DNA of 10,853 nt from an uncultured Collinsella sp. Lineage in GTDB: Bacteria; Actinomycetota; Coriobacteriia; Coriobacteriales; Coriobacteriaceae. The notes under the pieces were generated by a model, which was given only the letters and a program-made list of their open reading frames with translations, ran no database searches and was not told the DNA's origin. Below, piece by piece: positions 4,970 through 10,853 of the stretch. Both the position numbers and the translations under genes were made by a program. The stretch is from positions 1 through 10,853 of the forward strand of contig USMH01000022.1 of NCBI GenBank assembly GCA_900555745.1, in the 5' to 3' direction. Every line of letters starts with the position of its first letter. Positions within the stretch are counted from its first letter, which is position 1.

Positions 4970-6364
4970 TTACGCCTCCTCAATGGGATCGACGGACAGG
5001 ACGATTTCGCTGGCACCTAGGTCGAGCGCGCGCTGGATTACCTTTGCTGGCAGCGGGAAGCTCTCCATGACGCTCGGTTTAAACGGGCGGACCTTGCCTG
5101 CAAACAGTTCTTCGTCGTCTGCCAGAATGCGCACGCGGGCGGCGTCGACCGGTCGGCGCACGCGGAAGTTGAGTTTGGTGAGTGCCACAGCCGTAATGCG
5201 TCCCGGCAGCGCGTAGCCCGCAATGCCGGCGGGGGAGACCGTGAGCTGGCAGCTCGGGTCCGCAGTACCGTGCCCGACGTTCGCGCCGCTCCCCAGCGCG
5301 TATGCCGCCGCAGCCGCGCCGGCACGCTCGGACTCGGTCGTCACGTTGTCGGCCAGGTCGTGTACGTGCAGCACGTTGCCACAGGCAAAGATACCTGGCA
5401 CACCCGTCTGCAGGCTCTGGTCCACCACGGCGCCGCGCGTGTGCGGGTCAAGCTCAACGCCTGCGGCAACCGAAAGCTCGTTTTCGGGAATCAGACCAAC
5501 CGAAAGCAGCAGCGTGTCGCACGGAACAACGCGCTCGGTTCCCGGAATGGGCGCCAGGCTCTCGTCGACCCGACTCACCTCTACGGCCTCCACGCGATCG
5601 TGTCCGATCACGCGCGTGACGGTGGTGGACAGGTGCAACGGAATGCCAAAGTCATCCAGGCAGTTCTTGACGTTGCGGCGCAGACCGTTGGCGTACGGCA
5701 TGAGCTCGTACACGCCCTCGACTGATATTCCCTCAAGCGTGCAGCGGCGCGCCATGATAAGCCCGATGTCACCCGAGCCCAAAATGACGGCACGCGAGCC
5801 GGGCTTGAGGTTTTCGATATTGATGTATCGCTGCGCCAGGCCCGCCGTAAACACGCTGGCGGGACGGCTGCCGGGGATCTTGATCTCGCTGCGTGTGCGC
5901 TCGCGGCATCCCATAGCAAGGACGACCGCACGCCCGGTGAGCTGCAACATGCCGGTGGGGCTCATGAGCGTGACGGTGTGTGCCGAGGCGTCTCCCGCGC
6001 CCCCGCCCGTGCCCGGGTCGCCCTCGCCCTCATCTGAATCAATCCCAAGCACCATACTGCCCAAGAACAGCGCAATGTCGGTCGCGCGCACCTGGTCGAT
6101 AAAGCGCTGCGCGTACTCGGGACCGGTGAGTTCCTTCTTAAAGTGCGAAAGGCCAAAACCGGGGTGGATGCATTGGCGCAGGATACCGCCCAGATGCTGC
6201 TCGCGCTCCACGATGGCTACGTGGGCGCCGGCCTTATGTGCGGCAAGCGCAGCCGCCATGCCAGCAGGTCCACCGCCGATGACGACCACGTCGAAGGCCT
6301 GCGTCGACACCGACGCTACAGCTTCGGCCACCGCGCGTCCGTCGCGCGTATCAAATGTCGCCAT
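4970..6364 (-). CDS. NAD(P)/FAD-dependent oxidoreductase (GlpB-like partner)
   Basis: Flavoprotein of the pyridine nucleotide-disulfide oxidoreductase fold, 464 aa. It probably passes electrons between the GlpA-like dehydrogenase and NAD(P) or another carrier. The FAD-binding motif GGGPAG is at residues 30-35 with the ribose-binding acidic residue E53. It is followed by GGILRQCIHPGFGL (59-72, containing C65) and ELTGPEYA, hallmarks of the members that sit beside GlpA and DUF1667. A second dinucleotide site, GSGDIG, is at 196-201, and the FAD-closing motif GIFACGNV at 324-331. Residues 109-129 form an unusual Gly/Asp/Glu-rich insertion, probably a surface loop, which partly explains the extra length. 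ATG 6364 has GGGGG about 11 bases upstream, but leaves a 23-residue N-terminal extension; GTG 6310 is an alternative start. One base separates it from the preceding stop. The electron acceptor is not determinable. Confidence 0.9.
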   Translation of the reverse strand: MATFDTRDGRAVAEAVASVSTQAFDVVVIGGGPAGMAAALAAHKAGAHVAIVEREQHLGGILRQCIHPGFGLSHFKKELTGPEYAQRFIDQVRATDIALFLGSMVLGIDSDEGEGDPGTGGGAGDASAHTVTLMSPTGMLQLTGRAVVLAMGCRERTRSEIKIPGSRPASVFTAGLAQRYINIENLKPGSRAVILGSGDIGLIMARRCTLEGISVEGVYELMPYANGLRRNVKNCLDDFGIPLHLSTTVTRVIGHDRVEAVEVSRVDESLAPIPGTERVVPCDTLLLSVGLIPENELSVAAGVELDPHTRGAVVDQSLQTGVPGIFACGNVLHVHDLADNVTTESERAGAAAAAYALGSGANVGHGTADPSCQLTVSPAGIAGYALPGRITAVALTKLNFRVRRPVDAARVRILADDEELFAGKVRPFKPSVMESFPLPAKVIQRALDLGASEIVLSVDPIEEA

Positions 6365-6365
6365 G

Positions 6366-6620
6366 TTAGCGCACCCCCTTCAGCGGTCCCTCTACCAGCC
6401 AAGAACCGGCATCCTCCAACAGTACCTCGCTGGGGTCGCAGCCCAGCTCGCGCGCCAGGATCGCTACCACGCGGCTCTGGCAAAAGCCGCTCTGGCACCG
6501 ACCCATGCCGGCACGACAGCGGCGCTTGACGCCCTCGACCGAAACCGCACCTGGGCAGCGTCGAATCGCTGCAACAATCTCGGCCTCGGGCACCGTCTCG
6601 CAGCGGCAGACAATCTGCCC
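6366..6620 (-). CDS. [2Fe-2S] BFD-like domain, detached C-terminal part of GlpA-like protein
   Basis: This stretch continues in the same reading frame as the GlpA-like gene, directly after its TGA stop. It encodes 84 residues of a bacterioferritin-associated ferredoxin-like domain. The motifs are QIVCRCETVPEAEI, then VEGVKRRCRAGMGRCQSGFC, giving the expected ligands CxC and CxxxxC. In most relatives this domain is fused to the FAD domain through a DPxYGxIVCRCE linker; here the linker reads DPA-stop-GQIVCRCE. No ATG, GTG or TTG lies between the TGA and the first cysteines. The first GTG, at 6593, would lose the CRC pair, so an independent product would lack two ligands unless the rare ATT (near 6614) is used. 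It is either the tail of a nonsense-disrupted gene, a read-through product, or a newly split gene. The stop TAA ends one base before the next start codon. Confidence 0.7.
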   Translation of the reverse strand, partial: GQIVCRCETVPEAEIVAAIRRCPGAVSVEGVKRRCRAGMGRCQSGFCQSRVVAILARELGCDPSEVLLEDAGSWLVEGPLKGVR

Positions 6621-7820
6621 TCACGCGGGGTCGGACTCAATGAGCTCTTCCTTGCGCGCAAGCGGAGCGCGGTCAAAGTCGTCCGGCGCGCGGCGTATCG
6701 GGTCCCAATCGCTTCGTTCGCGCAGGGCTACGCCGGCATTGCGTAACACCTGCTCCATGCGTTCGGCGATGGCTGGCGCGCTCGCCACGCCCGGCGACTG
6801 AATGCCTGCTGCCTGGAACAGCCCCGGTACGACGGCCGACTCTCCAATAAAGAAGTCGTTCGTTCCCTTAATGACCGGACGCCCGCCGGCAAACGCGCGC
6901 ACCACGCGACGCGTGTCCAGATCGGGCACCAACTTGCGCGCGCCGTCCAGCAACGCGTTGACATCGCTCGCATAGGTCTGCGTGTCGCCTGGCTCGCGCA
7001 CGGCGGCGGTCGCGGTAATCACGGTGTTGCCATGAACGGTCCCCGTCACGATGACGCCCTTGGACACCGGCGTGGGAACGGGGTAGAGCGGCATTAGAGC
7101 ACGTGGCTCTTTGTCCAGCACCACAATATTGCCCTGGCGCCAGACCATCTGGAACTCCTCGGCGCCGGCCATGTGCGAGATGTCCGCGGCTCCGTTGCCT
7201 GCGGCGTTGATCAGGTAACGGCAGCGCACATCGCCGGCGGGTGTTACCAGCGAAAAGCGTGCGTCGTCGCCCGATCCCGCGACTTTAATCGCTTCCACCG
7301 GGGCGGACCGCATAAACGTCACCCCGTTGGTAACCGCGTTCTCCAGCGCCGCGATGGCTACTTCAAACGGGTCAACGTAACCGGTCGAAGGGCACCATAG
7401 TGCGCACGAGGCTTGGGCGCTCGCACGCGGCTCCAGTTCGTGGATGCGCTCGGGGCCGACGATCAACAGCTCGGGCACGCCGTTGGTCAGGCCATTCTTG
7501 CGCAGCTGTTCCAGGTGCGCGCGGTCCTCGTCGTTAAAGCCCAACACCATCGACTCGGTGCGGCAGAACAGAAAGCCCAGCTCCTGCGACCATGTACTGT
7601 ACAACTCGCAACCACGGGCGTTGACCTGCGCCTTTACCGTGCCCGGTGCCGGATCGTAGCCGGCGTGCACCAGACCGCCGTTGGCCTTCGACGCCCCTAG
7701 CGCGATGTCGTTGGCCGCCTCGACCACGCAAATGGACAGGTCAAATCTCGCGAGCTGACGCGCGATGGCGCATCCGGTGATGCCCGCGCCGACAATCGCG
7801 ATATCAAACGTTTCTGTCAC
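6621..7820 (-). CDS. glpA: GlpA-like glycerol-3-phosphate dehydrogenase / FAD-dependent oxidoreductase
   Basis: Flavoprotein of the DAO/GlpA family that would oxidise sn-glycerol-3-phosphate (or a related substrate) to dihydroxyacetone phosphate. The product is 399 aa. The N-terminal dinucleotide-binding motif GAGITG is at residues 11-16 with E34 for the ribose, followed by ASKANGGLVHAGYDP, typical of the family. The body has the substrate-domain pattern TGYVDPFE and a C-terminal GIQSPGVASAPA, the usual FAD-closing segment. GTG 7820 is the start, with GGGAGG about four bases upstream. It is the first gene of a minus-strand operon with the [2Fe-2S] segment, the FAD oxidoreductase and DUF1667. 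Fused homologues are about 480-500 aa; here a TGA at 6623-6621 ends the product before the Fe-S domain. No kinase or transporter for glycerol is in the window, so the substrate is inferred from family only. Confidence 0.85.
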   Translation of the reverse strand: MTETFDIAIVGAGITGCAIARQLARFDLSICVVEAANDIALGASKANGGLVHAGYDPAPGTVKAQVNARGCELYSTWSQELGFLFCRTESMVLGFNDEDRAHLEQLRKNGLTNGVPELLIVGPERIHELEPRASAQASCALWCPSTGYVDPFEVAIAALENAVTNGVTFMRSAPVEAIKVAGSGDDARFSLVTPAGDVRCRYLINAAGNGAADISHMAGAEEFQMVWRQGNIVVLDKEPRALMPLYPVPTPVSKGVIVTGTVHGNTVITATAAVREPGDTQTYASDVNALLDGARKLVPDLDTRRVVRAFAGGRPVIKGTNDFFIGESAVVPGLFQAAGIQSPGVASAPAIAERMEQVLRNAGVALRERSDWDPIRRAPDDFDRAPLARKEELIESDPA

Positions 7821-7837
7821 AGTGCCTCCCAGACGAG

Positions 7838-7852
7838 TTGACAGGCCGTCAA
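7838..7852. promoter_or_regulatory. Short dyad upstream of glpA, possible operator
   Basis: TTGAC-aggcc-GTCAA is a perfect 5-bp dyad with a 5-bp centre, 18 to 32 bases before the glpA start. It resembles the shape of small dimeric-regulator sites, but the odd spacing does not match a canonical FNR or CRP box, and no regulator gene is nearby. Confidence 0.3.
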
Positions 7853-7985
7853 TAAGACTATCCTACGGTTTAGACACCCCCAGCGCGGCGGCAATGCGGC
7901 GAACAGCCCCGCAACACCCGCCAACGGCAGGCGAGGGAGACTCAGGACCATCGGTCACCTCGTCTGCCGCCCCGTGTGTCAGAGG

Positions 7986-8213
7986 TTTGTCTCGTTTTGT
8001 AACGGTAAACAGAAGAACTGGGTTCCAGATGTTACAGATCGAGACGTTTGCCAGGTGGCCCCTCTGTTTGTCTCGATCTGTAACAGCAAGAAGGATTTTG
8101 GGGCCCAAGATGTTACAGATCGAGATTGAAGTCGGGGGGGGGGACTCCTTTGTCTTGATCTGTAACATCTAGACCCGGATTCCGCTCCCAGCTGTTACAG
8201 ATTGAGATGTTTG
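7986..8213. repeat. Tandem array of three 65-nt imperfect palindromes
   Basis: The units are 7986-8050, 8067-8131 and 8149-8213. Each opens with TTTGTCTCGATCTGTAACA (slightly varied) and closes with TGTTACAGATCGAGAC or a near variant, enclosing about 26 nt of mostly variable sequence. Unit starts are 81 and 82 bases apart, with 16-17 nt spacers. The six half sites alternate in orientation at 36-45 bp. Just left of each 3' half site is a short conserved stretch (TTCCAGA, CCCAAGA, TCCCAGC). The spacer between units 2 and 3 contains ten consecutive Gs (8134-8143). It lies between the starts of divergent genes, so it could be an operator array or an extragenic palindrome cluster. Confidence 0.8.
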
Positions 8214-8307
8214 TGTCCGCGTCAGCCCCGTACCCAGCCGTAGTCCCATATAAACAAACCCCGTGGTAAACTTGACCGAACTGTTAATATTCCGAAAGGT
8301 ACCCGTA

Positions 8308-8739
8308 ATGTCCAAGTACATCTCCGAGCTCATGTCGCCGCAGCTTATGGGCGTCGTCTATGCCTTCGTTGGTTTTATCATCGCCCTGTATGTGCTGTCG
8401 GTCGTCTATGTGTTCATCGACGCTCGCCGCCGCGGCGCCAGCGCCTACGTGGCATGGGGCATCATCGCCCTCATCCCGTTTGTGGGCCTCATTGCCTACC
8501 TGGTCCTGCGTCCGCACTCCTATGCGTCCGACCGCGAGGAGCAGGAGCTGGACATGGCCCTGCGCGAGCGCCAACTTGCCCAGTACGGTACCTGCCCGCA
8601 GTGCGGCGCGCCCATCGAGAAGGACTTTGTCGTCTGCCCGGTGTGCGACACCCAGGTTCGCAACGTGTGCCCCAGCTGCCATCGCCCGCTCGATGCGCAC
8701 TGGAAGGTCTGCCCCTACTGCCGAACTCGCATCCAGTAA
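8308..8739 (+). CDS. Two-helix membrane protein with double zinc ribbon
   Basis: Hypothetical integral membrane protein, 143 aa, function unknown. Residues about 13-37 and 46-67 are two hydrophobic helices separated by a basic turn (DARRRGAS). That arrangement resembles the short N-terminal membrane domain called PLDc_N, but no catalytic domain follows. An acidic/charged linker (SDREEQELDMALRERQ) leads to two treble-clef or zinc-ribbon modules, CPQC...CPVC (C96, C99, C110, C113) and CPSC...CPYC (C121, C124, C135, C138), each expected to bind one zinc ion. ATG 8308 has AAAGG (8295-8299) eight bases upstream; a GTG at 8263 would add 15 residues with no ribosome site. The positive-inside rule (basic residues between the helices) suggests that the loop faces the cytoplasm, which would place both termini outside; the orientation is uncertain. 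It is monocistronic, with a hairpin 96 nt downstream. Confidence 0.85.
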   Translation: MSKYISELMSPQLMGVVYAFVGFIIALYVLSVVYVFIDARRRGASAYVAWGIIALIPFVGLIAYLVLRPHSYASDREEQELDMALRERQLAQYGTCPQCGAPIEKDFVVCPVCDTQVRNVCPSCHRPLDAHWKVCPYCRTRIQ

Positions 8740-8834
8740 CGCATCCATCGCTGGGCCGGCCGCAAGCCACGGGCACGTCGCAAGCCACGCGCGCCTCTCA
8801 TCCCGCCCCACACGATGAAGCATGCGTAGAAAAT

Positions 8835-8865
8835 CGCCCGCCGTGCCATTAAGGTGCGGCGGGCG
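8835..8865 (+). terminator. Strong hairpin after the zinc-ribbon gene, probable terminator
   Basis: CGCCCGCCG (8835-8843) pairs with CGGCGGGCG (8857-8865). Four further pairs including two G-U close an ATTAA loop, giving a 13-bp stem. It is followed only by CTTGTAT, a weak U-tract, so termination may be partial. The same ATTAA loop occurs in the hairpin at 953-1053. Upstream, 8761-8771 and 8779-8789 are an 11-bp direct repeat (CGCAAGCCACG). Confidence 0.55.
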
Positions 8866-8866
8866 C

Positions 8867-8894
8867 TTGTATACCAAGGCAACCTGCCTATAAT
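8867..8894 (+). promoter_or_regulatory. Candidate promoter of thrS
   Basis: TTGTAT (8867-8872) is followed by a 16-bp spacer and a perfect TATAAT (8889-8894). Transcription would start near 8901, giving a leader of about 64 nt before thrS. That is too short for a T-box, so no tRNA-sensing leader is visible. Confidence 0.65.
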
Positions 8895-8948
8895 GATGCA
8901 AGTCAAAAACGCCGAGCGCATCGCACGCACTTGCATCAGGCATCCGAG

Positions 8949-8954
8949 AGGAGA
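8949..8954 (+). promoter_or_regulatory. Ribosome binding site that fixes the thrS start
   Basis: AGGAGA lies ten bases before ATG 8965. The frame is open back to GTG 8854, but that start lies within the hairpin upstream of the promoter, so the ATG at 8965 is chosen. Confidence 0.7.
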
Positions 8955-8964
8955 AAACATACCC

Positions 8965-10728
8965 ATGAAGGTACTCTACAATGACGGTTCGGTGGCCGAG
9001 CTCCCGCAGGACGAAGTCACGCACGTCATCCGCCACTCCGCCGCGCACATCATGGCGCAGGCCATCAAGCGTCTCTATCCCGAGGCCGACTTTGCCTACG
9101 GCCCCGCGACCGACAACGGCTTCTACTACGACGTCGACCTGCCCGAGGGCGTCAAGATCAGCGAGGATGACTTCCCCGCAATCGAGGCCGAGATGAAAAA
9201 GATCGTCAAGGAAAACCTCAAGTTCACCGTGTACGAGAAGCCCCGCGCCGAGGCCATTGCCCTTATGGAGGAGCGCGGCGAGAAGTACAAGGTCGAGCAC
9301 ATCGGCGACCTGGACGACGACGCCCGCATCACCTTCTACCAGCAGGGCGACTACATCGACATGTGCGTCGGCCCCCACATCTGCTACACCAAGGCGCTGA
9401 AGGCGTTTAAGCTCACCGGCGTCTCGGGCGCCTACTGGAAGGGCGACAAGGACAACAAGATGCTCACCCGCATCAACGGCGTCGCCTTTGCCACCAAGGA
9501 AGAGCTCGACGAGCACATGCACATGCTCGAGGAGGCCAAGAAGCGCGACCACCGCAAGATCGGCCGCGAAATGGACCTCTTTATGATGCGCGACGAGGCC
9601 CCCGGCTTCCCGTTCTTCCTGCCCAACGGCATGATCCTTAAGAACACGCTGCTGGACTACTGGCGCGAGATTCACCACAAGGCCGGCTACGTGGAGATCT
9701 CCACGCCGCTCATCATGAACAAACAGCTGTGGAAGACCTCGGGCCACTGGGACCACTACAAGGACAACATGTACTCCACCGTCATCGACGACGAAGAGTA
9801 CTGCATTAAGCCCATGAACTGCCCGGGTGGCGTGCTGGTGTACGCCTCCAAGCCGCACTCCTATCGCGAACTGCCCATCCGCGCCGGCGAGATTGGCCTG
9901 GTGCACCGCCACGAGCTGCGCGGCGCCCTGCACGGCCTGTTCCGCGTGCGCTGCTTTAACCAGGACGACGCTCACCTGTTTGTGCGTCCCGACCAGCTGA
10001 CCGACGAGATCGTGGGCGTGGTCAACCTTATCGACTCCGTGTACCAGAAGTTTGGCTTTAAGTACCACGTTGAGCTTTCCACCCGCCCTGAGGACTCCAT
10101 GGGTTCGGACGAGGACTGGGCTCGCGCCGAGGAGGGCCTGCGCACCGCTCTGGAGAAGCTGGGCATGGACTACGAGGTCAACGAGGGCGACGGCGCCTTC
10201 TACGGCCCCAAGATCGACTTCCACCTGGAGGACTCGCTCGGCCGTACCTGGCAGTGCGGTACCGTCCAGCTCGACTTCCAGATGCCGCTCAACTTTGACC
10301 TGGAGTACGTGGACGCCGACGGCACCAAGAAGCGCCCCATCATGCTGCATCGCGTGTGCTTCGGCTCCATCGAGCGCTTCATCGGCATTCTGATTGAGCA
10401 CTTTGCGGGCAAGTTCCCCACCTGGCTGGCTCCCGTGCAGGTCAAGGCACTTCCTGTCTCCGAGAAGAGCCGCGACTATGCCCACGAGGTGTGCGCCAAG
10501 CTGGAGGAGGCCGGCATTCGCGTGGTCTGCGACGACCGCGACGAGAAGATCGGCTACAAGATCCGCGAGGCCCGCTCCATCGACCGCGTGCCCTACATGC
10601 TCATCCTGGGCGAGAAGGAGGTCGAGGCCGGCAACATCTCCGTCCGCGATCGCTCCAACGAGACCGTTCAGATGAACGTTGACGAGTTTGTTGCGAAGGT
10701 GACTGAGGAGATCAAGACTCGCGCCTAA
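8965..10728 (+). CDS. thrS: Threonyl-tRNA synthetase lacking a complete TGS domain
   Basis: Class II aminoacyl-tRNA synthetase that charges tRNA-Thr in the cytoplasm; 587 aa. The usual bacterial enzyme is about 640 aa and begins with a ~60-residue TGS domain. Here only a possible remnant (VLYNDGSVAEL, residues 3-13) precedes the editing domain. Editing site: H24 and H28 (HSAAH), C134 and H138 (CVGPH). Catalytic core: the GAYWKGDKDNKML linker, motif 2 region around VHRHELRGALHG (313-324), and motif 3 GSIERFIG (467-474). The active-site zinc ligands are C286 (KPMNCPGG), H337 (QDDAH) and H462 (MLHR). The C-terminal anticodon-binding domain starts near 485 (FPTWLAPVQV) and ends EEIKTRA. All catalytic and editing residues I can place are present, so the enzyme should be active. 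The promoter and ribosome site agree with the 8965 start. Monocistronic, with two terminators downstream. Confidence 0.96.
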   Translation: MKVLYNDGSVAELPQDEVTHVIRHSAAHIMAQAIKRLYPEADFAYGPATDNGFYYDVDLPEGVKISEDDFPAIEAEMKKIVKENLKFTVYEKPRAEAIALMEERGEKYKVEHIGDLDDDARITFYQQGDYIDMCVGPHICYTKALKAFKLTGVSGAYWKGDKDNKMLTRINGVAFATKEELDEHMHMLEEAKKRDHRKIGREMDLFMMRDEAPGFPFFLPNGMILKNTLLDYWREIHHKAGYVEISTPLIMNKQLWKTSGHWDHYKDNMYSTVIDDEEYCIKPMNCPGGVLVYASKPHSYRELPIRAGEIGLVHRHELRGALHGLFRVRCFNQDDAHLFVRPDQLTDEIVGVVNLIDSVYQKFGFKYHVELSTRPEDSMGSDEDWARAEEGLRTALEKLGMDYEVNEGDGAFYGPKIDFHLEDSLGRTWQCGTVQLDFQMPLNFDLEYVDADGTKKRPIMLHRVCFGSIERFIGILIEHFAGKFPTWLAPVQVKALPVSEKSRDYAHEVCAKLEEAGIRVVCDDRDEKIGYKIREARSIDRVPYMLILGEKEVEAGNISVRDRSNETVQMNVDEFVAKVTEEIKTRA

Positions 10729-10751
10729 GGCAAGCTTCACAACAATTAACA

Positions 10752-10786
10752 AAGGCGACCGTCTACAAAGGGCGGTCGCCTTTTTT
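10752..10786 (+). terminator. Intrinsic terminator of thrS
   Basis: AAGGCGACCG (10752-10761) pairs perfectly with CGGTCGCCTT (10773-10782) over a 10-bp stem, and the T-run continues to 10786. It begins 23 nt after the thrS stop. Confidence 0.92.
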
Positions 10787-10802
10787 CTTACCAAAATAAG
10801 AA

Positions 10803-10828
10803 AAGCCGCTGGTTGAGCGGCTTTTTTT
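10803..10828. terminator. Second, possibly bidirectional terminator
   Basis: AAGCCGCT (10803-10810) pairs with AGCGGCTT (10816-10823) around a 5-nt loop, and T7 ends at 10828. The left side is A-rich (AAGAAAAG), so the reverse strand also has a U-tract. It may back up the thrS terminator or serve a convergent gene beyond the window. Confidence 0.85.
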
Positions 10829-10853
10829 GTTGCACAAAAAGGTACAGGTTTTT

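Larger units (their letters stand above)
7821..8307. other. Divergent intergenic region with palindrome array
   Basis: This 487-bp stretch lies between divergent glpA and the zinc-ribbon gene. Bases 7838-7852 hold a short dyad and 7986-8213 the triple 65-nt palindrome array. Bases 7863-7958 (minus) form a 31-codon GTG-started frame without a good ribosome site. Bases 8214-8307 contain TATAAA (8249-8254) without a matching -35, so the promoter of the plus-strand gene is not resolved. Confidence 0.75.

Noticed and set aside
6594..6640. Selenocysteine at the in-frame TGA of GlpA
   Set aside because: The hairpin after the TGA is too close and too small for a usual bacterial SECIS, and the aligned family position is not cysteine. 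Not excluded, but less likely than mutation, read-through or splitting.
5223..6746. 507-codon plus-strand frame
   Set aside because: Antisense to the FAD oxidoreductase and [2Fe-2S] segments; Ser/Arg/Pro-rich without recognisable domains.
7986..8213. CRISPR array
   Set aside because: Repeats are long imperfect palindromes in three units with 16-17 nt spacers; no cas genes and no fixed direct-repeat/spacer pattern.
8854..8964. Upstream extension of thrS to GTG 8854
   Set aside because: It would lie within the terminator hairpin and across the promoter; the encoded residues are not TGS-like and the ATG 8965 has a good ribosome site.
8895..8964. T-box leader for thrS
   Set aside because: The leader from the predicted start is only about 64 nt and lacks the specifier stem, T-box sequence and antiterminator.
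8284..10794. 836-codon open frame on the minus strand
   Set aside because: It lies entirely antisense to the zinc-ribbon and thrS genes; its long Val/Leu/His-rich composition is the shadow of GC-ending codons in thrS, with no family motif.

Overview
The window is a GC-rich bacterial chromosome segment that looks like Collinsella or a close relative (Coriobacteriia, Actinomycetota). I infer this from the overall protein sequence character, the G/C-ending codons, the GlpA-like / FAD oxidoreductase / DUF1667 operon, and gene gaps crowded with short palindromic repeats. The genus is an inference; no rRNA or marker search was possible.

Layout, left to right. Positions 1-933 (+) hold the C-terminal part of valyl-tRNA synthetase (valS), cut by the window edge. 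A 101-nt imperfect hairpin and an intrinsic terminator follow, then folC (folylpolyglutamate/dihydrofolate synthase, 1214-2557 +). A 434-bp gap carries repeats. An M24-family Xaa-Pro peptidase lies on the minus strand (2992-4080), followed by a second repeat-rich gap of 486 bp. A minus-strand operon (7820 to 4567) reads GlpA-like glycerol-3-phosphate dehydrogenase, a [2Fe-2S] BFD-like domain, an NAD(P)/FAD-dependent oxidoreductase, and a DUF1667 cysteine-rich protein. A 487-bp divergent gap holds a tandem array of three 65-nt palindromic units. On the plus strand come a small two-helix membrane protein with a double zinc ribbon (8308-8739) and threonyl-tRNA synthetase (thrS, 8965-10728), which lacks a normal TGS domain. 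Two intrinsic terminators close the window.

How the genes work together. valS and thrS charge tRNAs; folC makes and polyglutamylates folates. The minus-strand operon is a soluble-looking glycerol-3-phosphate (or related polyol-phosphate) oxidation module. In it, FAD, [2Fe-2S] and cysteine-rich subunits would pass electrons from substrate to NAD(P) or another acceptor. The peptidase is a stand-alone housekeeping gene.

The most notable points are these. (1) An in-frame TGA separates the GlpA FAD domain from its [2Fe-2S] domain, exactly between the modules. (2) Three dispersed hairpins of identical 67-nt length have conserved ends and an inner stem that changes while staying self-complementary, and each lies just 3' of a gene. 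(3) Two larger elements share a core but have unrelated, internally complementary arms. (4) Copies of these repeats lie in the same order on both sides of the peptidase gene. (5) There is a tandem 65-nt palindrome array between divergent genes. I found no defence system, transposase, CRISPR array, tRNA or rRNA in the window.
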